Positions 24,283 to 31,874 of a stretch of DNA of 64,000 bases are shown here, in pieces. Under the pieces are notes generated by a model. That model was given only the letters and a program-made list of their open reading frames with translations, made no database searches and was not told where the DNA came from. Made by a program: the position numbers and the translations under genes. This DNA comes from Mixta intestinalis (GTDB lineage Bacteria > Pseudomonadota > Gammaproteobacteria > Enterobacterales > Enterobacteriaceae): the NCBI RefSeq assembly GCF_009914055.1, contig NZ_CP028271.1, positions 2,108,001-2,172,000 of the forward strand, in the 5' to 3' direction. Positions within the stretch are counted from its first letter, which is position 1, and the number at the start of each line of letters is the position of its first letter.

Positions 24283-25508
24283 TGGTCGATAGCGGTCTGG
24301 CGGCGCATAAGTGCGACGCTATGTTCAGCCCGTCAGCGGAGGGTGCCAGGGTTCTGCATGAGGAAGTTTGCCTGCCCGCTGCGGTGATTAAAGCGCAGGC
24401 GCTGGAGAATAATATCCGCTGGATGCAGCGCTATGCCGATCGACGCGGCGTATCTCTGGCGCCCCACGGCAAAACCACCATGACGCCGTGGATCTTTCAG
24501 CAACAGCAGCAGGCTGGCGCCTGGGCTATCGGCGTCGGCAGCGCCTGGCAGGCGCAGGCGGCGATGCTCAGCGGCATCCGGCGCGTGCTGATGGCCAATC
24601 AGCTTACGGGCAACGCCAATATGCAGCTGGCGGCGCAGCTGAAGCGGCGCTATCCGACGGCGGAGTTTATCTGTTGCGTTGATAATCCGCAGCAGGCGAA
24701 AACGCTCTCCGCCTTTTTCAGCGCGCAGCAGCAGAGGCTGGACGTGCTGGTGGAGCTTGGCGTCACGGGCGGACGCTGCGGGTGCCGCTCCGCTGCCGAG
24801 GCGCTGGTGCTGGCGGAAACGGTCGCTCAGCTGCCGGGGCTGCGCCTGCGCGGGCTGGAACTCTATGAGGGCGTGCTGCACGACGCCAATCCACGGCCGC
24901 AGATTGAAAAACTGCTGCGGGATGCCGCCGCGCTGGCCTGTCGCATGGCGGTTTGGGTAAGCGGCGAGTTTATCCTTACCGGTGCCGGCACCGTCTGGTA
25001 TGACGTAGTCTGCAACGTCTGGCTGGCTGCGGAAAAACCCACCGACTGCCGCATCGTGATCCGTCCCGGTTGCTATATCACGCACGATAACGGCATCTAC
25101 CAACAGGCGCAGAACGCGCTGATGGCGCGTGACGCCACGGCCTGCGCTATCGGCGGCGATCTTGCCTGCGCGCTGGAGATCGTCGCCATGGTGCAGTCGG
25201 TGCCGGAACCTGCCCTCGCGGTGGTTAATTTCGGCAAGCGCGACGCGGCTTTCGACGCCGGTCTGCCGCAGCCGATCGCGCACTATCGTGCGGGCAAAGC
25301 GCTGCCGCTGACGCCGGGCTCCATGACCAGCGTCGGGATAATGGATCAGCACTGTATGCTGCAACTGACGCCGGGGGCCGATGTGCAGACGGGGGATATT
25401 CTGCTGTTTGGTATCTCGCACCCCTGCCTGACCTTTGATAAATGGAAAACGCTGCTGCTGGTTGATGAGGAGTATCGGGTGTTGAAAACGCTGGAAACCG
25501 CCTTTTAA
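24279..25508 (+). CDS. Fold-type III PLP enzyme, D-serine dehydratase / D-threonine aldolase-like
   Basis: A 409-residue protein of the alanine racemase-like N-terminal plus DSD-like C-terminal family, which includes D-serine dehydratase, D-threonine aldolase and D-hydroxyaspartate dehydratase. The PLP lysine sits in LAPHGKTTM (about residue 68). The C-terminal MDQHCML supplies the His/Cys-type metal ligands that this family needs for beta-hydroxy activation. Substrates are D-amino acids with a beta-hydroxyl, from which ammonia is lost to give a 2-keto acid. D-Galactosaminate and D-glucosaminate are such compounds (2R amine, 3-OH). AAGGAG stands 6 bases before the ATG. The gene is the last of the operon. 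Annotation as an amino acid deaminase is an alternative. Confidence 0.8.
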   Translation: MMVDSGLAAHKCDAMFSPSAEGARVLHEEVCLPAAVIKAQALENNIRWMQRYADRRGVSLAPHGKTTMTPWIFQQQQQAGAWAIGVGSAWQAQAAMLSGIRRVLMANQLTGNANMQLAAQLKRRYPTAEFICCVDNPQQAKTLSAFFSAQQQRLDVLVELGVTGGRCGCRSAAEALVLAETVAQLPGLRLRGLELYEGVLHDANPRPQIEKLLRDAAALACRMAVWVSGEFILTGAGTVWYDVVCNVWLAAEKPTDCRIVIRPGCYITHDNGIYQQAQNALMARDATACAIGGDLACALEIVAMVQSVPEPALAVVNFGKRDAAFDAGLPQPIAHYRAGKALPLTPGSMTSVGIMDQHCMLQLTPGADVQTGDILLFGISHPCLTFDKWKTLLLVDEEYRVLKTLETAF

Positions 25509-25567
25509 GGCGTAATGGCAGAAATAACCGGGAAGCCGCCGTCCTCATCGGGGACGACGCTCCCTTG

Positions 25568-25585
25568 CCGCCGCGATTGCGGCGG
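25568..25585 (+). terminator. Possible terminator of the dgoK operon (weak)
   Basis: A 7-bp stem CCGCCGC/GCGGCGG with a GATT loop lies 60 bases after the last operon gene. There is no T run (TGCAATTTC follows), so it is either a poor intrinsic terminator or an mRNA 3'-end stabiliser. Confidence 0.45.
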
Positions 25586-25636
25586 TGCAATTTCGCGCTA
25601 ACGGATTATTAATAAAGCAGTTAGCGCGTAAGCATC

Positions 25637-25664
25637 TTGCTTTTAGCGAGATTCCAGGTACTAT
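25637..25664 (+). promoter_or_regulatory. Promoter of the proL tRNA gene
   Basis: TTGCTT (25637-25642) and TACTAT (25659-25664) with a 16-base spacer, followed by the GC-rich discriminator AGCGTCC, place transcription start about 7 bases before the mature tRNA. Confidence 0.7.
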
Positions 25665-25677
25665 AGCGTCCACATAT

Positions 25678-25754
25678 CGGCACGTAGCGCAGCCTGGTAG
25701 CGCACCGTCATGGGGTGTCGGGGGTCGGAGGTTCAAATCCTCTCGTGCCGACCA
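25678..25754 (+). tRNA. proL: tRNA-Pro (anticodon GGG), proL
   Basis: A 77-nt cloverleaf with the 3' CCA encoded (25752-25754). The acceptor arm starts CGGCACG and pairs with CGTGCCG; the D arm is GCGC...GCGC, the anticodon GGG is at 25712-25714 in loop ATGGGGT, and the T arm contains GGTTCAAATCC. It reads CCC and CCU codons. Identical by recall to E. coli proL. Position after yejM (with the accessory operon in between) also matches. Confidence 0.96.
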
Positions 25755-25764
25755 AATTACTCCG

Positions 25765-25795
25765 AAAAAACCAACCCTTACGGGTTGGTTTTTTT
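25765..25795. terminator. Bidirectional terminator between proL and zntA
   Basis: AACCAACCC pairs with GGGTTGGTT around a 4-nt loop, with A tract on the left and seven T on the right. It ends proL on the plus strand and can end zntA transcripts from the minus strand. Confidence 0.92.
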
Positions 25796-25806
25796 ATGTC
25801 TGTAAT

Positions 25807-28050
25807 CTATTGCCGCAGTAGTCGCAGGCCATTGGCAACCACCAGCAGGCTGGCACCAACATCGGCGAATACCGCCATCCACAACGAGCCCATACCCGCC
25901 AGCGTCAGCGCCAGAAAGACAATCTTAATCCCCATCGCCAGCACGATATTTTGCCAGAGCACGCCGCTGGTGCGTTTTGACAAGCGCACAAAAGCAGGTA
26001 TTTTGCGCAAATCGTCGTCCATCAGGGCGATATCAGCGGTTTCGATGGCGGTATCCGTACCTATCGCGCCCATCGCGAAGCCAATATCGGCGCGCGCCAG
26101 CGCGGGTGCATCGTTAATGCCATCGCCTACCATACCGACAGCACCACGCCCAGCGAGGTTTTCCACCGCTGCCAGCTTATCTTCCGGTAGCTGGTTACTG
26201 TGAACTTCATCAACCGCAACCTGCGCGGCAATCGCCTGCGCCGCTCCCTGATTATCGCCGGTAAGCATGACCGTTCTGACACCCAGCTGATGCAGCTGCG
26301 CAATGGCCTCACGGCTACTCTCTTTTATCGTATCCGCAACGGCAAACAGGCTCAGCAGTTCGCTGTCGCTACAGAGCATAACCACCGTTTTTCCCTGCTT
26401 TTCCTGTTCAGCCAGTGCTGTTTTCACGGCATCAGGGCAGTTAACCCGCTCTTCCATCAGGCGAAGATTGCCCAGGCTGTAGCTGACGCCCTGAATTACG
26501 CCGCAGACGCCGCGCCCCGACAGCGCGGTAAACTGGGCTACCGGCAGCCGATCTGACTGCGTCGCCGCCAGCACCGCCTGTGAAACCGGATGATCGGAAT
26601 ACTCCGCCAGGCTTGCCGCCAGCGTTTGACAACGCGCCGCATCCAGGGAACCAAAGGGGATGATGTCGGTCTGAACCGGCTTGCCGTGCGTCAGCGTGCC
26701 GGTTTTATCCAGCGCCAGCCATTTCAGCCTTCTTCCCTGTTCCAGATAAACGCCGCCTTTAATCAAAATGCCGCGACGTGCGGCAGCCGTTAGTCCGCTG
26801 ACAATCGTTACCGGCGTGGAAATGACCAGCGCACAGGGGCAAGCAATCACCAGCATCACCAAAGCCTTATAGATCCATTCCCGCCACTCACCGCCGATAA
26901 TCAGCGGCGGCAGCAGCGCTACCGCGAGCGCCAGCGCACAGACCAGCGGCGTATAAATGCGAGAAAAGCGATCGACGAAACGCTGTACCGGCGCTTTGGC
27001 TCCCTGTGCCTGCTCAACCACACGAATAATCCGTGCCAGCGTAGAGTCTGCCGCCGCTGAGGTAACGCGATACTCCAGTACGCCCGCGCCGTTCAGCGTA
27101 CCGGCAAACAGCGTATCCCCTTCCTGTTTCTCGACCGGCAGACTTTCTCCGGTAACCGGCGCCTGATTGATTGCCGACTGCCCACGCACAATAGTGCCGT
27201 CAAGGCCGATACGTTCGCCGGGTTTTACCCTGATCAGGCTACCGGGCGCGACGCTCTTCACTTCCTTCTCCTGCCAGGTGCCATCCGGCTGCTGCACGCT
27301 GACCGTTTCCGGTGCCAGTTGCATCAGCGAGCCAATCGCGTTACGTGCGCGATCCAGCGATTTCGCCTCCAGCATTTCAGCCAGCGTAAACAGCACCATT
27401 ACCATCGCCGCCTCTGGCCACTGCCCGAGCGCCAGCGCGCCGGTAACGGCAATACTCATCAGGGCATTGATATTCAGATTGGCGTTTCTCAGCGCCGTCC
27501 AGCCTTTCTTATAGGTATCCAGGCCACAGACAGCGATCGCCAGCAGCGCCAGTACCGCCTGCACCCATCCGGGCAGACCGCTCCAGTGCGCGATTTCCGC
27601 TGCGGCGGCGGCAATACCCGCCAGCGCCAGCGGCCAGATACGCATCTTCTCCGGCGGCGCGCCCGACGAGGTTTCATCAACCACCAGCTCCGGTTCAAAA
27701 TCCAGCGAGCGGATAGCGGCAAGCAGCGGCTCCAGCGCCTCCGGCGCGTGCGTCACCGTCAGCACGCGCTGTATCAGATTAAATTCTAACGCGCTGATAC
27801 CTGGCATAGCGCCCAGCTTTTTACGAATCAGCGTCTCTTCAACCGGACAATCCATCTGTTTAATCAGAATACGCGTCCGTTGATCGCTGGCGCTGCCTGC
27901 CTTTTGCTGCGAAGGCGCGGTAACTTCGGCGTTCTGGCATGCTGCCTTTGTCGACAGCGGCGTAAAGGCGGTAAAGCGGCCTGATGCGCTCGCCGCCTCC
28001 TCTTTTCCCTGCCCTGCGTTGCAATTGCGGTTTCCGCAACAATCACTCAT
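25807..28050 (-). CDS. zntA: Zn(II)/Cd(II)/Pb(II)-translocating P-type ATPase ZntA
   Basis: A 747-residue P1B-2 heavy-metal exporter. A Cys-rich N-terminal tip (CCGNRNC) precedes an HMA domain whose metal motif reads MDCPVEE, a variant of the usual CxxC. The core has APVTGES, the transmembrane metal site CPC (Cys404, Cys406, in IACPCALVIST), the phosphorylated Asp448 in DKTGTLTHGKP, VMLTGDN and VGDGINDAPALA. It pumps Zn, Cd and Pb from cytoplasm to periplasm. In E. coli zntA lies elsewhere; here it faces a CadR-type MerR regulator across a shared operator. The length is close to E. coli ZntA (732). Confidence 0.93.
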   Translation of the reverse strand: MSDCCGNRNCNAGQGKEEAASASGRFTAFTPLSTKAACQNAEVTAPSQQKAGSASDQRTRILIKQMDCPVEETLIRKKLGAMPGISALEFNLIQRVLTVTHAPEALEPLLAAIRSLDFEPELVVDETSSGAPPEKMRIWPLALAGIAAAAAEIAHWSGLPGWVQAVLALLAIAVCGLDTYKKGWTALRNANLNINALMSIAVTGALALGQWPEAAMVMVLFTLAEMLEAKSLDRARNAIGSLMQLAPETVSVQQPDGTWQEKEVKSVAPGSLIRVKPGERIGLDGTIVRGQSAINQAPVTGESLPVEKQEGDTLFAGTLNGAGVLEYRVTSAAADSTLARIIRVVEQAQGAKAPVQRFVDRFSRIYTPLVCALALAVALLPPLIIGGEWREWIYKALVMLVIACPCALVISTPVTIVSGLTAAARRGILIKGGVYLEQGRRLKWLALDKTGTLTHGKPVQTDIIPFGSLDAARCQTLAASLAEYSDHPVSQAVLAATQSDRLPVAQFTALSGRGVCGVIQGVSYSLGNLRLMEERVNCPDAVKTALAEQEKQGKTVVMLCSDSELLSLFAVADTIKESSREAIAQLHQLGVRTVMLTGDNQGAAQAIAAQVAVDEVHSNQLPEDKLAAVENLAGRGAVGMVGDGINDAPALARADIGFAMGAIGTDTAIETADIALMDDDLRKIPAFVRLSKRTSGVLWQNIVLAMGIKIVFLALTLAGMGSLWMAVFADVGASLLVVANGLRLLRQ

Positions 28051-28080
28051 ATCCTTTCCCTCCCCGGTAACCTATACTGG

Positions 28081-28112
28081 CATTTAAAACCCTGTAGTTA
28101 CTTCAGGGTCAA
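28081..28112 (-). promoter_or_regulatory. zntA promoter with CadR/MerR-type operator
   Basis: An inverted repeat, ACCCTG (28089-28094) and CAGGGT (28104-28109), spans 21 bp and resembles the CadR/PbrR operator. On the minus strand TTGACC (28112-28107) and TAAATG (28086-28081) flank it with a 20-bp spacer, the overlong spacer typical of MerR-activated promoters, where the metal-bound activator untwists the DNA. Confidence 0.8.
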
Positions 28113-28128
28113 GCAGGAGAAAAATAAA

Positions 28129-28560
28129 ATGAAAATTGGCGAACTGGCACGACTGGCAGGCTGTTCGGTAGAAACGGTACGCTATTACGAGCGTGAAGGG
28201 CTGCTACAGGCGGCGCTGCGTAATCTCAACAACTATCGCTATTACGACAGCCATCATCTGGAAAATCTGAAGTTTATCCGGCGCTGTCGGGCGCTGGATA
28301 TGACTCACGAGGAGATTCGTACGCTGTTGCAGGCACGCAGCCAGCCCGACGCCGACTGTGGCGCGGTCAATGCGCTAATCGATCGTCATCTGCATCATGT
28401 TCAGGCGAAGATTCAGGAGCTGAACGTGCTGGAAAAGCAGCTAACAGAGCTAAGGGGATGCTGCCATACCAATCGCACGGCACGACACTGCGGCATTTTG
28501 CGTGAATTAGAGCAGACGGAAGATATTAACGCGATGCCTTCCCTGCCGCGCGGCATCTGA
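28129..28560 (+). CDS. cadR: Cd(II)/Pb(II)-responsive MerR-family regulator CadR
   Basis: A 143-residue MerR activator. The N-terminal helix-turn-helix starts MKIGELARLAGCSVETVRYY; the dimerisation helix follows RHLHHVQAKIQEL. Metal-binding Cys are in DADCGAV (start of the dimerisation helix), RGCCHTN and ARHCGIL, the three-Cys arrangement of CadR/PbrR rather than that of ZntR. It should activate zntA across the 20-bp-spaced promoter upstream and repress itself. Its last 35 bases overlap the convergent eamA-type gene. Metal specificity (Cd/Pb against Zn) is inferred from the Cys pattern. Confidence 0.88.
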   Translation: MKIGELARLAGCSVETVRYYEREGLLQAALRNLNNYRYYDSHHLENLKFIRRCRALDMTHEEIRTLLQARSQPDADCGAVNALIDRHLHHVQAKIQELNVLEKQLTELRGCCHTNRTARHCGILRELEQTEDINAMPSLPRGI

Positions 28561-29461
28561 ACAGTTTTTCCACCGGTAAGGTGATGATCGCCAGACAGAA
28601 GATAATCAGGCCCACGCCGCTCCAGCCGGACAGCGGTAGCCGTTCCCCTACCAACAGCACCGCCAGCAGAGCAGCAACAACCGGTTCCAGCAGGGTAATG
28701 GTAGTTGCCATACTGGCGGGGATGCGCGCCAGCCCGTAGCCATAGCAGAGATAACCAATAAACATCGGGATCAGTGCCATATAGAGACCCACGGCAGCGT
28801 TATTCCATGCCGCAAATAACGGTGCGCCGGTCAGCAACAGAACCGGCATCAACAGCAAGCCACCAGCGCCAAAGGTCACGCCCATTGCGGCACGCGGCGC
28901 TATCTTTTGCTGCATCATACGGCGGGCGGACCAGGAGTAAAGCGCGTAGGTAAAGCCCGCTAACAGCCCCAACAGGATACCAGCCAGCGCATATCCCGCC
29001 TCACCTCCCGCGCTATGACTGCCGCTTTCAGCAAAGCAGAGCAGAACCATACCCAGTAAACCCACCGTCGCACCCAGCATCCACTGTTTCGTCAGGCGTA
29101 AGCCATCGAGCCGGTATTCAATCAACGCGGAGAGCAGCGGCGCAGAGCCGATAGAAATAACAGTGCCAACGGTTACGCCCGCGAAGCGCATAGAGGTATA
29201 AAAGGCGAGCGGATAGACGGCTACCGCCAGCGCACCGGTCAGCAAATAGCGCCACTGATGGGCAATCAGCCGTCGCTGCCGTTTAATCGCGGCAATGGCA
29301 ATCGCTCCCTGCATTAGCCCACCCACGCCCATCGCCACAGCGCCCACTGCCAGCGGGCTAAGCGCAGGCGCAAACGTCGCCGCCGTGCCGGTGGTGCCCC
29401 ATACTACCGCAGCGATAAAAACGCCGATGATGCCCGCCAGGCGCGATTCCGAAGTCAGCAT
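28526..29461 (-). CDS. EamA (DMT superfamily) transporter
   Basis: A 311-residue inner-membrane protein with ten predicted helices in two EamA repeats (about 8-140 and 160-295). Motifs include AAVVWGTTGTAA in helix 1 and the repeat-end signatures GSAPLLSALIEY and ITLLEPVVAALLAVLLVGERL. The family exports amino acids, amines and other metabolites; the substrate is unknown. It starts 6 bases after the yojI stop codon, so it is co-transcribed with yojI, and its end overlaps cadR tail to tail. Confidence 0.88.
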   Translation of the reverse strand: MLTSESRLAGIIGVFIAAVVWGTTGTAATFAPALSPLAVGAVAMGVGGLMQGAIAIAAIKRQRRLIAHQWRYLLTGALAVAVYPLAFYTSMRFAGVTVGTVISIGSAPLLSALIEYRLDGLRLTKQWMLGATVGLLGMVLLCFAESGSHSAGGEAGYALAGILLGLLAGFTYALYSWSARRMMQQKIAPRAAMGVTFGAGGLLLMPVLLLTGAPLFAAWNNAAVGLYMALIPMFIGYLCYGYGLARIPASMATTITLLEPVVAALLAVLLVGERLPLSGWSGVGLIIFCLAIITLPVEKLFRCRAAGKASR

Positions 29462-29467
29462 CAGATT

Positions 29468-31114
29468 TTAGCGTCCGGTATCGGTGCGCTGCACCGCATC
29501 CAGCGTGGCTTTCTCCCTTTCGCTGCCGGTCAGCTCATACAGCTGTCCGTCACGCATTTCCAGCAGCCGATCCGCCTGGGTAAAGTAGTGATCGTCATGG
29601 CTGATAGCAAAAATCGTTTTGCCGCTCTGCTGTAGCCACGGTAGCAGTTCACGGTAAAAAACACGGCGAAAATGCGGATCCTGATCGGCGGCCCACTCAT
29701 CCAGCAGCAGCATATCGCGCTGCTCCGCCGCCGCCAGCAGTAGCGCCAGACGCTTGCTTTGCCCTTTCGACAGCTGCAAATTCAGTACCCGGTTACCTTC
29801 CAGCTTCAGCTTATCCTGCATTTTTAGCTTCTCCAGCCATTGCTGTACCAGCCTCGGACTGGCCGGTAGCGCACCGGGGCCGATAAGCCGATCGAACAGG
29901 TGCGGATCGGTGAAGACCGCCGAAAACAGCTGGCGATAATGCTCGTTATCCTTGATGACTTCCCCATCCAGTAAGATGGTGCCGGAAACCGGCTGATAGA
30001 GCCCGGTCAGCAGCATCGCCAGCGTTGATTTACCGCTGCCGTTGCCGCCGATCAGAAATATAAGCTCGCCGCGTCTGAGCGTCAGGTTAACCGGCCCCAC
30101 GGTGAAACCTTTCTCACCGTAATGAAACACCAGATCGCGCAGCTCCAGCGTCTGCCAGTCAGCTACCGCAGGCAGCGGTGCAAAATGTTCGCGCCACTCC
30201 GCCAGCTGGAAAGTACGCAGTTTATTAAAGGCCACCTGGGCGCTCAGTAACATCGGCAGCGCGCCCATCGCCTGTAACAGCGGCGTGCGCAAAAACAGCA
30301 GGGTCAACGAATAGGTGGCGGCTACCGCCGTGTTTGCCCAGCCAAGGCCGTTCGCCATAAAGAACACCATGCCGATGGCGCCCAGCATCATGATATTTGA
30401 CCAGTTTACCGCGCTGAGGTGGTAGGTATCGGCACGCACGATATGATGGCGATAGGCGTTAGCGTTTTCCTGATAAACGGTATCGTAGATGAGTTGCGCC
30501 CGCTCACGGTTCAGCGCCAGCTCCTTGCGTCCGTCAATAACCGTTTGATAATCAGCGTACAGGCGATCTTCCGTCTCTCGCAGCGCCGCCATATGGCGAT
30601 AAACACGCGCCACCAGCAGCCAGCCGCCGACCAGGGTCACCGCAATCCACACCGCGCTGACCGCCAGCATACGCGGCGACAGCCAGGCGAGGTAGATGGC
30701 CGATCCGAGGGTTAAAATAACCCCCTGAATCAGCTCCGGCAGGCGCACAAAAGCCATCGTGATATTACGCACGTCGCTGGTCAGGCTCGCCAGCAGCTGA
30801 GCGCTGCCGATCTGCTCGATACGTTCCACCTGGGTATCCAGGATACGTTTGATAAACTCGCCGCGTAGCCGCCAGACAAAGCGGTGTCCCAGCAGCGTCA
30901 GCGCCATCTGTGAAGCCAGCGTCAGCGCCATCAACAGCAGCAGTAAACCAAGAAATTCCGGCAGCACCGCCATTGAGGTGTTAACGCTGGCAATCAGTTC
31001 CTGATTAATCCAGGCGATAAGGCCGATGCCAAGCGCGGCGCTCAGCAGATTAAGAACGATGACGGCAATAAACGGCCAGCGGTACTGTTTACAGACAACG
31101 GACAGCAACTCCAT
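29468..31114 (-). CDS. yojI: Microcin J25/multidrug ABC exporter YojI
   Basis: A 548-residue half-transporter (E. coli 547): six N-terminal helices (about 1-310) and a C-terminal ATPase domain. Walker A is GGNGSGKST, the signature is LSKGQSKR (the YojI variant of LSGGQ), Walker B is MLLLDEWAADQD and the switch His is in ISHDDHYF. In E. coli it exports microcin J25 with TolC. The match to E. coli YojI continues through RLRGEFIKRILDT, SAVNWSNIMMLGAIG and the C-terminal LLEMRDGQLYELTG. Confidence 0.93.
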   Translation of the reverse strand: MELLSVVCKQYRWPFIAVIVLNLLSAALGIGLIAWINQELIASVNTSMAVLPEFLGLLLLLMALTLASQMALTLLGHRFVWRLRGEFIKRILDTQVERIEQIGSAQLLASLTSDVRNITMAFVRLPELIQGVILTLGSAIYLAWLSPRMLAVSAVWIAVTLVGGWLLVARVYRHMAALRETEDRLYADYQTVIDGRKELALNRERAQLIYDTVYQENANAYRHHIVRADTYHLSAVNWSNIMMLGAIGMVFFMANGLGWANTAVAATYSLTLLFLRTPLLQAMGALPMLLSAQVAFNKLRTFQLAEWREHFAPLPAVADWQTLELRDLVFHYGEKGFTVGPVNLTLRRGELIFLIGGNGSGKSTLAMLLTGLYQPVSGTILLDGEVIKDNEHYRQLFSAVFTDPHLFDRLIGPGALPASPRLVQQWLEKLKMQDKLKLEGNRVLNLQLSKGQSKRLALLLAAAEQRDMLLLDEWAADQDPHFRRVFYRELLPWLQQSGKTIFAISHDDHYFTQADRLLEMRDGQLYELTGSEREKATLDAVQRTDTGR

Positions 31115-31196
31115 AAAAACATCCTGATAAAAACAAAAGCAGCATGCAGTTTAATGAGAAGCCGTTTGATAGCAATAATAATTCTCAACTGCGCTA

Positions 31197-31838
31197 TCAG
31201 CGCGCGCGGCGGAAGGTGAGATTATAGCGATACGGTCCTGCCAGCGGATGCACGCCCGGCTTTACTGGCAGAATGCCGTGAAAGCGCAGCCGTGACGGGC
31301 CGCCCCATACCACCACATCGCCATGCTCCAGTAAAACACGCTGCACGCCGTCGCCACGCGCAAAGCCACCGAACTGAAATACCGCAGGCAGGCCGAGCGA
31401 CACTGAGACGATCGGCTGATGCAGATCCTTCTCATCTTTATCCTGATGCAGCGAAAGCTTAGCGCCCGGTTCATAGCGGTTAATCAGACAGGCGTCGGGC
31501 TGAAAACCGGCAAAGCCCGCTTCCTGCGCAGCCGTCTGTGCCAACAGGCGAAACGGCTGCGGCATGGCTGGCCAGCGATGCCCGCTAAGGTTATCGGCCT
31601 CGGTATATTGATAGCCGCGGCTGTCGCTTGACCATCCCAGATCGCCACAGTTGGTCATTGCGACCGACATACGATAGCCGCCGGGCGTAATGCGGTGCTG
31701 AAAAGGATTCTGTTCGGCAATCTGCGCGATCGATGTCAGCAGCGCTTCACCCTGCTGACGGGCGCGGCGGCGCAGAATAACCGCACCATCGGCCAGCGGC
31801 TCTGCCCAGGGTGCCTCATCGCTAAAGAGATCTAACAT
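31197..31838 (-). CDS. alkB: DNA/RNA oxidative demethylase AlkB
   Basis: A 213-residue Fe(II)/2-oxoglutarate dioxygenase (E. coli 216) that repairs 1-methyladenine and 3-methylcytosine. The iron ligands are seen in LHQDKDE (HxD) and RLRFHGI, and the 2-oxoglutarate-binding Arg in RYNLTFRRA. The N-terminal nucleotide lid contains DNLSGHRWPAMP. In E. coli alkB is in the ada operon; here ada is absent and alkB follows apbE by 36 bp, so induction by Ada at this locus is not expected. Confidence 0.93.
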   Translation of the reverse strand: MLDLFSDEAPWAEPLADGAVILRRRARQQGEALLTSIAQIAEQNPFQHRITPGGYRMSVAMTNCGDLGWSSDSRGYQYTEADNLSGHRWPAMPQPFRLLAQTAAQEAGFAGFQPDACLINRYEPGAKLSLHQDKDEKDLHQPIVSVSLGLPAVFQFGGFARGDGVQRVLLEHGDVVVWGGPSRLRFHGILPVKPGVHPLAGPYRYNLTFRRAR

Positions 31839-31874
31839 GGTTGTTCTCCTTTACCGCATTATGATTCAGCCATG

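Noticed and set aside
24333..25421. 362-residue minus-strand open frame in the PLP enzyme gene
   Set aside because: Antisense shadow of a GC-rich gene; the plus-strand product has a full fold-III PLP signature.
25678..25754. proL as the attachment site of an integrated element
   Set aside because: No integrase or recombinase is present, and I found no second copy of the tRNA 3' end near 18184-18216. Acquisition is possible, but this mechanism is not supported.
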